DNA of 19,798 nucleotides from HGM04593 sp964423665. GTDB lineage: Bacteria; Bacteroidota; Bacteroidia; Bacteroidales; Bacteroidaceae. The notes under the pieces were generated by a model, which saw only the letters and a program-made list of their open reading frames with translations, had not been told where the DNA came from and searched no databases. The DNA lies in assembly GCA_964423665.1 (NCBI GenBank), contig CAYRFX010000045.1:1-19798 (forward strand), written 5' to 3'. Positions 7,366-14,706 of the stretch are shown here, piece by piece. The position numbers and the translations under genes were made by a program. Positions within the stretch are counted from its first letter, which is position 1, and the number at the start of each line of letters is the position of its first letter.

Positions 7366-7393
7366 GAGACGCCGAAAATTAATAAATGTCACA
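7366..7393 (-). promoter_or_regulatory. candidate ECF-type promoter of the sigma operon
   Basis: On the minus strand, CGTCTC (7366-7371) resembles the CGTC-type -10 of ECF sigma promoters. TGTGACA (7387-7393) lies 15 nt upstream, near where a -35 would be. No TTTG/TAnnTTTG pair is clear in this region, so autoregulation is plausible but the call is weak. Confidence 0.3.
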
Positions 7394-7521
7394 AAATAAA
7401 AGCATTTTTTGCGTTTTTTTTGCACAAAATCTGAAATTTATTTGTTCGGGCTCTAAAAAAACGGTTCATCGTCGCAAAATTAAAAAACAATGTTTATATT
7501 AGCAGAAATAAAATAAAGACG

Positions 7522-8715
7522 ATGAAATATCAAGAAGTATCGCTCGGACGTTTCCTGCACATCTTGCTGGTGCTCATAGTGGTAACAATATCCTATTTTG
7601 TGCTGAACAGTCTCAGCAGCGTGCTGTTGCCCTTTGCCGTGGCATGGCTGCTTGCCTATCTTCTGCACCCCATGGTCTGTTTCGTGCAGAACAGATTGCG
7701 TTTCAAATATCGCATGCTCTCAATTATAGCTGTGCTCCTTTTTGTCCTGTTGCTTGTTCTGGCATCGTTTATGCTTATTATTCCCTCAATGATAAGCGAA
7801 TTTGCACAGTTCAAGAATATTGCAGTGGAGTTTCTCGGCGACAATATAATAAACCCCACAATTCCGCCCATTGTAGTAGATTTTATACGGGATTTTGCAC
7901 GCGAGGAGGGAGTGCAGGGGCTTTTGAATAGTACAGGAGCGCAGGATATTATTCAGGAAATTGTTCATCGTGCACAGCTGCTGCTTATTGGCACGGTTAA
8001 TGTGGTAGCGCAGCTCTTTGCTGCATTCATTACTCTCTTGTATATATTTTTCATACTGCTCGATTATGAACGCCTCAGTGAAGAGTGGCCTCTGTATCTG
8101 CCCGTGCGCTGGCGTAATATGGCAACAAAGCTTTCAAGCGACCTTGTAAACGGAATGAACCAATATTTTCGCGGTCAGGCACTTGTGGCGTTGTCTGTGG
8201 GTATTCTCTTCTCCATAGGCTTTGTAATAATCGATTTTCCCATAGCCATAGGCTTCGGCCTTTTTATAGGGTTGCTCAACCTTGTACCCTATCTGCAAAT
8301 AGTTTCACTTCTTCCCATGGTGATACTTTCAATGCTCAAAGCAGCAAACACAGGCGATAATTTCTGGATAGTATTATTCTCGGCACTTGCGGTGCTTTGT
8401 GTTGTGCAGCTCATACAAGATCTCTTTATCGTACCTTTTATAATGGAACGCAGAATGAATCTTCACCCGGCGGTCATTCTCCTCTCCCTCTCAGTTTGGG
8501 GCAAACTGTTGGGTATATTGGGAATGATTGTCGCACTGCCACTGACAACACTCTTGCTTGGCTATCTCAAACGTTACCATGAATTAAACAGCGAGATGTC
8601 CGGCGATTATGAAAACCCTATAGAAAAAGTTGTTGATTCCGCCACTTTCTCTTCCTCAACAGGGAATACAGGGGCGGTGGAGCAGGAAAAGGAGGAAAAA
8701 ACGCTTGAAAAGTAA
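7522..8715 (+). CDS. AI-2E-family (PerM/TqsA-like) membrane transporter
   Basis: A 397-residue polytopic inner-membrane protein of the AI-2E transporter family (Pfam PF01594). Hydrophobic segments lie near residues 10-48, 62-88, 150-182, 212-262 and 280-345. The soluble region between the third and fourth hydrophobic segments (about 90-150) and the family-typical G-x-x-x-G-x-x-N-x-(I/V)-P-Y-like stretch (FGLFIGLLNLVPYLQIV) are present. The C-terminal tail (about 355-397) is hydrophilic and Glu/Lys-rich. Substrates vary within the family (AI-2 export, Na+/H+ exchange, unknown), so I do not assign one. The start is at 7522, and the -7-like box TATATTAG (7495-7502) is the only promoter hint. It diverges from the sigma operon. 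Confidence 0.88.
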   Translation: MKYQEVSLGRFLHILLVLIVVTISYFVLNSLSSVLLPFAVAWLLAYLLHPMVCFVQNRLRFKYRMLSIIAVLLFVLLLVLASFMLIIPSMISEFAQFKNIAVEFLGDNIINPTIPPIVVDFIRDFAREEGVQGLLNSTGAQDIIQEIVHRAQLLLIGTVNVVAQLFAAFITLLYIFFILLDYERLSEEWPLYLPVRWRNMATKLSSDLVNGMNQYFRGQALVALSVGILFSIGFVIIDFPIAIGFGLFIGLLNLVPYLQIVSLLPMVILSMLKAANTGDNFWIVLFSALAVLCVVQLIQDLFIVPFIMERRMNLHPAVILLSLSVWGKLLGILGMIVALPLTTLLLGYLKRYHELNSEMSGDYENPIEKVVDSATFSSSTGNTGAVEQEKEEKTLEK

Positions 8716-8733
8716 AAAAAAACGCCAGGAATG

Positions 8734-8764
8734 TTTGCGAAACAAAAAAAAATGCATACCTTTG
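8734..8764 (+). promoter_or_regulatory. promoter of tRNA-Lys
   Basis: TTTG (8734-8737), a 19-nt spacer, then TACCTTTG (8757-8764), an exact match to the Bacteroidota -33/-7 consensus. The tRNA begins 24 nt after the -7 box. Confidence 0.8.
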
Positions 8765-8788
8765 CACTCGCTTAACGGCAATTAGGTA

Positions 8789-8861
8789 GATTCGCTAGCT
8801 CAGCAGGTAGAGCACATCCCTTTTAAGGATGGGGTCCTGGGTTCGAGCCCCAGGCGAATCA
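8789..8861 (+). tRNA. tRNA-Lys (anticodon UUU)
   Basis: A complete cloverleaf folds by eye. The acceptor stem is GATTCGC (8789-8795) with GCGAATC (8854-8860), discriminator A8861. The D stem is GCTC/GAGC (8798-8801, 8810-8813). The anticodon stem is CATCC/GGATG (8815-8819, 8827-8831), with loop CTTTTAA and anticodon TTT at 8822-8824. The variable loop has 5 nt. The T stem is CTGGG/CCCAG, with loop TTCGAGC. The 3' CCA is not encoded. It has its own promoter and is followed within 3 nt by a terminator hairpin, so it is a single-gene transcript. Confidence 0.97.
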
Positions 8862-8864
8862 CTG

Positions 8865-8901
8865 AAACGAGGAAGGCAGTGCTTTCCTCGTTTTGTTTTT
8901 T
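8865..8901 (+). terminator. intrinsic terminator of tRNA-Lys
   Basis: AAACGAGGAA (8865-8874) pairs perfectly with TTCCTCGTTT (8884-8893) around a 9-nt loop, followed by a T-rich run. Confidence 0.88.
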
Positions 8902-8967
8902 ATAATGTTTGCCGATGGTGCGGAGTGTGTACTCCATAAAGAAAGAAATATAAATACGACTCAAAAT

Positions 8968-10323
8968 ATGAAAGAACTTAAATGTCCCAAATGTGGTAAT
9001 CTGTTTACAGTAGATGAAGCCGATTATGCATCAATAGTGAGCCAGGTGAAAAATGCCGAGTTTGATGCAGAGATAGAGCGCAGAATGGGCGAGATTGATT
9101 CTCGCCACAAGGCAGAGCAGGAACTGGTCGCAGCAAAGGCGGCGCAGCAGTATCAGCAGGAACTTGCGAAAAAAGAGCTTGAGATAGGCGCAAAAGAGGC
9201 AGAAATCGGGCGTATTAAGGGTGAGAAAGAGAGTGAGATTTCTCTGCTCAACAGCCGCTTGCAGAGCATTGAGGCGCAAAAGGAGTCGGAGAAGAATATT
9301 GCACTTGCCGAGATGGAGAAGCGCATTGCCGAGCTGAACACCACACTTGTGCAATATGAAACAAAGTTGCAGGTGGCTTTGATGGAAGAGCGTAGCAAGG
9401 TGCAACAGAATATTCAGGAAAAAGATTCCGAGATTGCGCGTCTGAAGTCTGCCGCAGAGCTTGAGAAGAGCCGTGCGCAGATACACGAGGCAGAGCTCAT
9501 AAAACAGCATCAGATAGAGCTGCGCAACAAGCAGGAACTTGTGGATTATTACAAGGACCTTAAAACCCGCATGAGCACCAAAATGGTGGGCGAAACCTTG
9601 GAGATACACTGTTCCACGCAGTTCAATCAACTGCTGCGTCCCATGATGCCCAATGCCTATTTTGAAAAGGACAACGATGCTGCCGATGGCACAAAGGGTG
9701 ATTTTATTTTCCGCGACACGGAAGATGGGGTGGAGTATATATCCATAATGTTTGAGATGAAGAACGAGATGGATACCACAGCCACCAAGCACAAGAACGA
9801 GGATTTCTTAAAGAAACTCGACGACGACCGTCGCAAGAAGGGATGTGAGTTTGCCGTGCTTGTGTCGCTCCTGGAACCCGATAATGAACTCTATAACACC
9901 GGTATTGTAGATGTCTCATACAGATATCCCAAGATGTATGTCATTCGCCCCCAGTTCTTCATTCCTTTGATTACGTTGCTGGTGCAAACTTCAAAGAAAA
10001 GTTTGGAATATAAGAAACAGCTTATCTTGGCACAGAACAAAGAGGTTGATGTTACCAATTTTGAAAATGCCCTGCTCGATTTCCAGGACAAATTCGGGCG
10101 CAACTATCGCTTGGCAAGTGAAAAGTTCAAGACAGCCATAGACGAGATTGATAAAACCATCACACATCTCCAAAAGATAAAAGAGGCATTGCTCGGCTCC
10201 GAGAACAATCTGCGTCTTGCCAACGACAAAGCTCAAGACCTCACCATCAAGAAACTCACGCGCAACAACCCCACAATGAAACAGAAATTCAGTGAGGCGC
10301 GCGAAATTCAGGAACTGGAATAA
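8968..10323 (+). CDS. DUF2130 protein: zinc-knuckle, coiled coil and nuclease-like C-terminus
   Basis: A 451-residue cytoplasmic protein. It opens with one CxxC knuckle (CPKCGNLF, Cys6 and Cys9). Residues of about 25-200 are a long Glu/Lys/Ala-rich coiled coil. From about 205 the conserved DUF2130 domain follows, with KGDFIF (Asp245) and, 17 residues on, FEMKN (Glu263, Lys265). This D...ExK spacing looks like a PD-(D/E)xK nuclease core, which is an inference; no activity is established by the sequence. I start at 8968 (MKELKCPKC), where homology begins. The frame is open to 8893, but that extension lies next to the tRNA terminator. It is followed 38 nt later by the carrier gene on the same strand. 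Confidence 0.85.
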   Translation: MKELKCPKCGNLFTVDEADYASIVSQVKNAEFDAEIERRMGEIDSRHKAEQELVAAKAAQQYQQELAKKELEIGAKEAEIGRIKGEKESEISLLNSRLQSIEAQKESEKNIALAEMEKRIAELNTTLVQYETKLQVALMEERSKVQQNIQEKDSEIARLKSAAELEKSRAQIHEAELIKQHQIELRNKQELVDYYKDLKTRMSTKMVGETLEIHCSTQFNQLLRPMMPNAYFEKDNDAADGTKGDFIFRDTEDGVEYISIMFEMKNEMDTTATKHKNEDFLKKLDDDRRKKGCEFAVLVSLLEPDNELYNTGIVDVSYRYPKMYVIRPQFFIPLITLLVQTSKKSLEYKKQLILAQNKEVDVTNFENALLDFQDKFGRNYRLASEKFKTAIDEIDKTITHLQKIKEALLGSENNLRLANDKAQDLTIKKLTRNNPTMKQKFSEAREIQELE

Positions 10324-10361
10324 TTATTACGACAATATTTGTTGCTGGTTAATGTGTAGTT

Positions 10362-11303
10362 ATGAGACGCTTATGTGATTTTATTGCGCGCTGGATAGGG
10401 CTTGTGGTGCTGCTCGCAGCAGTTTTTTCGCTTCTCCTTCCCGGTGTGTTCAACCGCGTGGAGATGCAGGCAATCAATCCCATGCTCGGGGTTATAATGT
10501 TTGGTATGGGGCTCACTCTCTCGCCTGCCGATTTTCGTGTGGTGCTGAGCCGTCCTGTGGATATTCTCATAGGGTGTGTGGCGCAGTTTGCGGCAATGCC
10601 GTTGCTTGCTTTGTTGCTTGTGAAGTGTTTTGCCCTGCCTGCCGACCTTGCGCTGGGGGTTATTCTTGTTGGTTGCTGCCCGGGTGGCACAGCATCAAAT
10701 GTAATAACCTATCTTGCCAAGGGCGATTTGCCGCTCTCGGTGGGCATGACTGCTGTATCCACTATGCTTGCACCTTTGCTCACGCCTCTTCTCACTTTGC
10801 TGCTCGCCGGGCAGTTTGTTAATGTAGATGCAACCGGAATGCTTCTCTCTATAGTTTACGTTGTTATTGCTCCCATCTTGGGTGGTTTTCTCGTGCAGAA
10901 ACTCCTGCCCCGTTTCACAAGAGTGGTGCTGCCCTATCTCCCTGCCTTCTCTTCGCTTATGATAGCCGTGGTGGTTGCAATAATAGTTTCTCACACGGCA
11001 GAAAAGTTGCTCGCCGGTGGGTTGCTCATTATTCTTGTTGTGGCGTTGCACAATGTGGGTGGTTTGCTCGCAGGCTATGCAATGAGCTCTCTTCTCCATC
11101 TTCCAATGAAGAAACGTGCGGCAATATCAATAGAGGTGGGAATGCAGAACAGCGGTCTTGCATCTTCGTTGGCAACAATGCACTTTGCCGCCTTTCCCAT
11201 GGCTGCAATTCCGGGTGCAATATTCAGTGTGTGGCACAATATAAGCGGCGCAATAGTGGCACGCATATATAGTTCCCGCATTAGCGAAAAGAATAATGCT
11301 TAG
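10362..11303 (+). CDS. bile acid:sodium symporter (BASS) family transporter
   Basis: A 313-residue inner-membrane carrier with about 9-10 hydrophobic segments. Family hallmarks are NPMLGVIMFGMGLTLSPADF in the first half, the discontinuous-helix motif VGCCPGGTASNVITYLAKGDLPLSV (Gly-Gly-Thr-Ala-Ser-Asn), and the second crossover EVGMQNSGLASSLA near residues 260-275. Bacterial BASS proteins move organic anions such as bile acids, pantoate or keto acids with sodium; the substrate cannot be read from the sequence. Pantoate (PanS-like) and keto-acid carriers are both possible. It is probably co-oriented with the DUF2130 gene, and its stop codon overlaps the convergent PQ-loop gene by 4 nt. Confidence 0.92.
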   Translation: MRRLCDFIARWIGLVVLLAAVFSLLLPGVFNRVEMQAINPMLGVIMFGMGLTLSPADFRVVLSRPVDILIGCVAQFAAMPLLALLLVKCFALPADLALGVILVGCCPGGTASNVITYLAKGDLPLSVGMTAVSTMLAPLLTPLLTLLLAGQFVNVDATGMLLSIVYVVIAPILGGFLVQKLLPRFTRVVLPYLPAFSSLMIAVVVAIIVSHTAEKLLAGGLLIILVVALHNVGGLLAGYAMSSLLHLPMKKRAAISIEVGMQNSGLASSLATMHFAAFPMAAIPGAIFSVWHNISGAIVARIYSSRISEKNNA

Positions 11304-11587
11304 TCTTTCTTTATGTAGTCGTTATACATCTTTATTGCAAACACTATTGCACTGCAGATGGTGGTGATGAGGTTGGTTATTGCTACCGACCATATAATGT
11401 CGGGCTTGTGTATGAACCCCTGCACCATAAAGCCGAAGGCTCCCACCGCCATCATCAGAAAGGCCGGCAGCGATATGCCGTCGGTGTTGCGTGTGCGTAT
11501 AGTTTGAATAGCCTGTGGCAAATAGCCAAGAATCATGGCAATGCTGCCTATATATGCGCAAATTTCATAAAGTGATCCCTGTTCCAT
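11300..11587 (-). CDS. SemiSWEET-like PQ-loop transporter
   Basis: A 95-residue protein with three hydrophobic helices. Helix 1 carries the PQ motif (AMILGYLPQAIQTIRTRNTDGISL), helix 2 is AFLMMAVGAFGFMVQGF and helix 3 is IIWSVAITNLITTICSAIVFAIKMY. The length, three-helix layout and TxNxxGIS-type loop fit bacterial SemiSWEETs, which dimerise to form a sugar uniporter; the sugar is unknown. It lies 63 nt downstream of prmA, with a hairpin (11613-11646) in the gap and no clear promoter in the 25 nt between hairpin and start, so it may depend on read-through. The stop overlaps the convergent BASS gene by 4 nt. Confidence 0.88.
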   Translation of the reverse strand: MEQGSLYEICAYIGSIAMILGYLPQAIQTIRTRNTDGISLPAFLMMAVGAFGFMVQGFIHKPDIIWSVAITNLITTICSAIVFAIKMYNDYIKKD

Positions 11588-11612
11588 AAGATAATCTTTT
11601 TATGAATAACAA

Positions 11613-11646
11613 AACAGGAGCAGTTTTTGTAGTTGCTGCTCCTGTT
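11613..11646 (-). terminator. hairpin between prmA and the SemiSWEET gene
   Basis: AACAGGAGCAG (11613-11623) pairs with CTGCTCCTGTT (11636-11646), an 11-bp perfect stem with a 12-nt loop. On the minus strand it starts 4 nt after the prmA stop and is followed by a T-rich stretch, so it looks like the prmA terminator. It also ends only 25 nt before the next start codon, so partial termination or RNA processing is possible. Confidence 0.65.
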
Positions 11647-11650
11647 ATAA

Positions 11651-12499
11651 TTACTCTTTTATAAGTTGCATCATAGCCCATCGGTTCTCCTCGGCACTCT
11701 TCACAAGGCGTAGCCCGTGCTTCTTTGCCTCTTCCTCAAGAACCTCAATATCTTCGGCGTAGAAACCGCTCATAAAGAGTTTTGAGCCTTTGTGCATATG
11801 TGCCGCATAGTGCTTCATGTCTGCCAGCAGAATGTTACGGTTTATGTTGGCAATGACAACATCATAGCTGTCGCTCTCTTTTATAGCTTCGGCACCTCCA
11901 AGGCGCACTTCAATATCGGGAGTGCCATTCAGCTTAATGTTTTCCAGCGCATTCTCGTATGCAAACTCGTCAATGTCTATTGCCACAACATCTTTCGCCC
12001 CGCATTTGCGGGCGAGAATAGCCAACAGAGCGGTTCCGCACCCCATGTCGAGCAGGCTTTTGCCGGCAACATCGGTAGCAAGGATTGCGCGTATCATGTG
12101 GCAGGTTGTTTGGTGGTATCCTGTGCCAAAAGCCATCTTGGGGTCTATGAGAATATCATACTTTGCTTTTGGAATATCGGTATGGAAAGTGCTGTGTATT
12201 ACGCACTGGTCATCAACGATGATGGGCTGAAAGTAGTTCTTCTCCCACTCGGCGTTCCAATCCTCTCCCTCAATAAGCTCGCAAGAGTATGATATCTTGT
12301 ATCCCTCCAATGGGAAACTTTTCACAGTCTCTTTAAGCTTTTCTGCGTCGAAGACACCTTGCGGGGCATATGCACTCATTCCGTTCTCTTCGGGAACAAA
12401 ACTTTCAAATCCCTCATCGGCAAGCAGTGCCGCAAGAATATCGGTAGCCACCTCCTCGGCAGGCACCACGGTGAATCTCACTTTTGTATAATCGTTCAT
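11651..12499 (-). CDS. prmA: ribosomal protein L11 methyltransferase
   Basis: Trimethylates ribosomal protein L11 using S-adenosylmethionine. The 282-residue product has the usual small N-terminal substrate-recognition domain (about 1-60), a linker and a Rossmann-fold methyltransferase domain. Visible motifs are KMAFGTGYHQTTCHM (the PrmA GTG-H-T loop), SLLDMGCGTALLAILARKCGA (motif I), VVAIDIDEFA (motif II), and DVVIANINRNIL, which is the Asn-containing motif IV. It fits the PrmA length. The start at 12499 is followed by a normal N-terminus (MNDYTKVRF), and a promoter lies just upstream (12518-12549). Confidence 0.94.
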   Translation of the reverse strand: MNDYTKVRFTVVPAEEVATDILAALLADEGFESFVPEENGMSAYAPQGVFDAEKLKETVKSFPLEGYKISYSCELIEGEDWNAEWEKNYFQPIIVDDQCVIHSTFHTDIPKAKYDILIDPKMAFGTGYHQTTCHMIRAILATDVAGKSLLDMGCGTALLAILARKCGAKDVVAIDIDEFAYENALENIKLNGTPDIEVRLGGAEAIKESDSYDVVIANINRNILLADMKHYAAHMHKGSKLFMSGFYAEDIEVLEEEAKKHGLRLVKSAEENRWAMMQLIKE

Positions 12500-12517
12500 G
12501 GTTGGTTACTTTTCCTG

Positions 12518-12549
12518 CGAAAGTAAGAAAAATAGTCGGAATACACAAC
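12518..12549 (-). promoter_or_regulatory. promoter of prmA
   Basis: On the minus strand, GTTG (12546-12549), a 20-nt spacer and TACTTTCG (12518-12525) match the Bacteroidota -33/-7 pattern. The -33 box lies inside the right-hand portion of the upstream transcript's hairpin (12543-12558), so transcription through this terminator could affect prmA. Confidence 0.55.
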
Positions 12550-12584
12550 AGGCATCGGAATATTGCTCCCGATGCCTGTTGTGT
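12543..12584 (-). terminator. terminator hairpin of the lipoprotein operon
   Basis: A 16-bp perfect inverted repeat (12543-12558 with 12569-12584) with a 10-nt loop, 27 nt after the stop of the last lipoprotein gene. The sequence beyond it on the minus strand is T-rich but not a clean U run. Confidence 0.75.
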
Positions 12585-12611
12585 TAGATATTATTATATA
12601 TAAATAATAGT

Positions 12612-12953
12612 TTACTCTTTTACAAGGTTGAATTTTGTGGAAATTTCCTTTTGGTCGATAGCCTGCAAAACATTGAAACGCTTTTTCTGTGAGATATAGC
12701 CGGGCTTTTCACAAGTAACCTCAATCTGCACATCGCCTGCATTGTTGAGCGAAAGTCCCTTGATGTCAAAAGCCTCAGTTGTTTCATAAGGTGTGGTACC
12801 CACATAGTTCTGGTTCGAGTTCTTCACATCGGGTGTAGATGAAATTACGCGTGTAAATACATCGGCGCCTTTGGGATATGAATCGATGAACCAGCGAATA
12901 ACTGTGTTCTCGAGAGAGGTGCTGCCATCGCCTGAAACTTTTTTGTTTGCCTT
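12612..12953 (-). repeat. shared C-terminal domain repeat, copy A
   Basis: The 3' 342 nt of this gene aligns end to end with 13434-13775. By eye there are about 25 base differences, all synonymous except one (Phe in copy A, Tyr in copy B). One stretch of about 75 nt near the stop is unchanged. Confidence 0.9.
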
Positions 12954-13415
12954 TGTGGCTTTTACAACCTTTTTCTCAACAACAGGCGCAGGTTTTACTT
13001 CTGCTGCCGGTTGCTCAATGGAGTAATCTCCCGATGCAAAATTGAGCGAATATGTTTTGTACTCAGGTTTCATTAGTGCACCATTGCTAAAGTCAACCGC
13101 TATACCAATTAAACCTCCAAAAATAACATTGCCACAGACTGTTCCAACAGATATTTTCTTGTTGACATCAAGCTCTGCTTTATAACCGTTTGCTGTAGCG
13201 GTAATTTTAGAAGGGTTATTCTTGCCTTTAACTTTAACAACAAACGGAAAGGTTACATTTCTGTGCTGTACGCCATCAACATCGACGTTTGCATAACCAA
13301 CGTCCTGATTTGACATCAATGTTATTGGGCGTGAGGTCTTTCCTGTTAAAGTACCACAAGATGTAACTAATATTATCAAAGCAGATAATATTGCAAAGTA
13401 GGATAAAATTTTCAT
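12612..13415 (-). CDS. PEGA-like lipoprotein with shared C-terminal domain (copy A)
   Basis: A 267-residue predicted lipoprotein (ILVTSC, Cys20, no acidic export motif after it). Residues of about 28-90 look like a divergent PEGA domain (NVDVDGV...VKVKG...ATANGYKAELDV). A Gly-rich hydrophobic stretch follows (CGNVIFGGLIGIAVDFSNGA), of the kind found in PEGA-type lipoproteins, then a Pro/Lys/Val linker (about 136-157). Residues 155-267 are the shared domain: KANKKVSGDGSTSLENTVIRW at its start, PKGADV, YVGTTPYETTEAFDIKGL, VQIEVTCEKPGY and QKEISTKFNLVKE at its end, the GA-V...GTTP...GY order being PEGA-like. This domain is near-identical to that of the next gene upstream. Last gene of the operon, 18 nt after it. 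Function unknown. Confidence 0.85.
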   Translation of the reverse strand: MKILSYFAILSALIILVTSCGTLTGKTSRPITLMSNQDVGYANVDVDGVQHRNVTFPFVVKVKGKNNPSKITATANGYKAELDVNKKISVGTVCGNVIFGGLIGIAVDFSNGALMKPEYKTYSLNFASGDYSIEQPAAEVKPAPVVEKKVVKATKANKKVSGDGSTSLENTVIRWFIDSYPKGADVFTRVISSTPDVKNSNQNYVGTTPYETTEAFDIKGLSLNNAGDVQIEVTCEKPGYISQKKRFNVLQAIDQKEISTKFNLVKE

Positions 13416-13433
13416 ATGTTTTTCAAAATTAAA

Positions 13434-13775
13434 TTACTCTTTCACAAGGTTGAATTTTGTAGAAATCTCTTTCTGGTCGATAGCCTGCAAAACATTGAAA
13501 CGCTTTTTCTGTGAGATATAGCCGGGCTTTTCACAAGTAACCTCAATCTGTACATCGCCTGCATTGTTGAGCGAAAGTCCCTTGATATCGAACGCCTCTG
13601 TTGTTTCATAGGGCGTTGTGCCCACATAGTTCTGGTTCGAGTTCTTTACATCGGGTGTAGATGAAATTACGCGTGTATATACATCGGCTCCTTTGGGGTA
13701 TGAATCGATGAACCAGCGAATAACAGTGTTTTCGAGAGAAGTACTGCCATCACCCGAAACTTTTTTATTTGCCTT
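13434..13775 (-). repeat. shared C-terminal domain repeat, copy B
   Basis: Nearly the same protein as copy A (one Phe/Tyr change in 113 residues) and about 79% identical to copy C by my count (24 differences in about 112 residues). Confidence 0.9.
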
Positions 13776-14285
13776 TGCAGCTTTTGATGTGCTTGATGTT
13801 ATATTAGAAACAATCCCGCTGAACATGTTTGTTGCCTGTGTAGCTGGTGTCATTTCGCAAAAAACAGCATTGGGCCACTGGCAGATATCTGTTATAGAGT
13901 ATCGCCCCTTGTTATATGCCAATGTAGAATTGGACAGATTCATCGCAAAGATTTCTCCCGTGTTGTTGTCAATCAGTGAGCGTGTGGTGGAAGTGGGTTT
14001 TAATTTCACCTCTTTGCTTTTGTATCCATCCTTAGTAAAAGTGAAGGTAATGTTTTCACCTTTGTAAAGACCGAATTCATTACGAGTAGCACCGGTGTTT
14101 ATCTCTATTTGCCCCGGTGTCGATTCACATACCAATTTCCCGTTCATATATACACTTGCTCCTTGGGGCATTGAATTTAATTCAACCACTATACGCTGTG
14201 TTGGTGGTGCTACATACTTAAATGTTTGACATGCAAATAATGTTACAGCTGCAATGATTACAAAACAAAATTTTATAAACTTCAT
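13434..14285 (-). CDS. PEGA lipoprotein with shared C-terminal domain (copy B)
   Basis: A 283-residue predicted lipoprotein (TLFACQ, Cys19). Residues of about 32-95 form a recognisable PEGA domain: VELNSMPQGASVYMNGKLVCESTPGQIEI, then ITFTFTKDGYKSKEVKL, the S-x-P-x-GA-x-VY-x-NGK...TP...K-x-GY order. A short middle segment (about 95-165) follows, and residues 171-283 are the shared domain with its SYPKGADV, GTTPYETTEAF and EKPGY motifs. It therefore carries two PEGA-type modules of different kinds. PEGA domains are generally taken as extracytoplasmic binding domains, often linked to surface or cell-wall layers; no binding partner can be named here. It lies 18 nt before copy A's gene and 76 nt after copy C's gene, with a hairpin (14305-14344) in that gap. 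Confidence 0.87.
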   Translation of the reverse strand: MKFIKFCFVIIAAVTLFACQTFKYVAPPTQRIVVELNSMPQGASVYMNGKLVCESTPGQIEINTGATRNEFGLYKGENITFTFTKDGYKSKEVKLKPTSTTRSLIDNNTGEIFAMNLSNSTLAYNKGRYSITDICQWPNAVFCEMTPATQATNMFSGIVSNITSSTSKAAKANKKVSGDGSTSLENTVIRWFIDSYPKGADVYTRVISSTPDVKNSNQNYVGTTPYETTEAFDIKGLSLNNAGDVQIEVTCEKPGYISQKKRFNVLQAIDQKEISTKFNLVKE

Positions 14286-14304
14286 ATTCTTGGTAATTAT
14301 GGCA

Positions 14305-14344
14305 ACAAATGAACACCGGAGGTGCTCCTTCGGTGTTCATTTGT
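14305..14344 (-). other. intercistronic hairpin in the lipoprotein operon
   Basis: An 18-bp stem (14305-14322 with 14327-14344, one G-T pair) with a 4-nt loop, between the stop of the copy-C gene (14362) and the start of the copy-B gene (14285). No U run follows it on the minus strand, and only 20 nt separates it from the next ATG. It looks more like an RNA-stability or attenuation element than a full terminator. Confidence 0.6.
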
Positions 14345-14361
14345 GTTGTGATGTTTGGTTT

Positions 14362-14706
14362 TTATTCGTCTTTCACAAGATTGAACTTTGTGGAAATCTC
14401 TTTCTGCTCAATAGCTTGACGCAGGTTAAAGCGCTTTTTCTGTGTCATGTAGCCCGCTTTCTCGCATGTAACCTCAATCTGTACATTGCCGGAGTTGTTG
14501 AATGTGAGTCCCTTAATATCAAAAGCCTCTGTTGTTTCATAGGGTGTGGTGCCCACATAGTTCTGGTTGGTATTCTTAACCTCGGGTGTAGATGATACTA
14601 CGCGAGTAGAAACATCGGCACCTTTGGGTGAAGATTCAATGTACCAGCGAATGATTGTGCTCTCCAATGCGGTGTTGCCCTCGCCTGTAACCTGCTTGTT
14701 TGCCTC
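14362..14706 (-). repeat. shared C-terminal domain repeat, copy C
   Basis: The most diverged of the three copies. NQNYVGTTPYETTEAFDIKG and QKEISTKFNLVK are unchanged in all three; most changes elsewhere are conservative (D/E, S/T, I/V). Confidence 0.88.

Noticed and set aside
8893..8967. An N-terminal extension of the DUF2130 protein starting at 8893
   Set aside because: It would begin inside the tRNA terminator region and adds 25 residues with no family match before the conserved CPKC start.
9031..9792. A 253-codon open frame on the minus strand inside the DUF2130 gene
   Set aside because: It is His/Leu/Cys-rich with no family pattern; the plus-strand gene has clear domain motifs, and Glu/Lys/Gln-rich coiled-coil codons naturally leave such open frames on the other strand.
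11792..12292. A 166-codon plus-strand open frame opposite prmA
   Set aside because: It is entirely within prmA, whose methyltransferase motifs are clear; the translation shows no recognisable domain.
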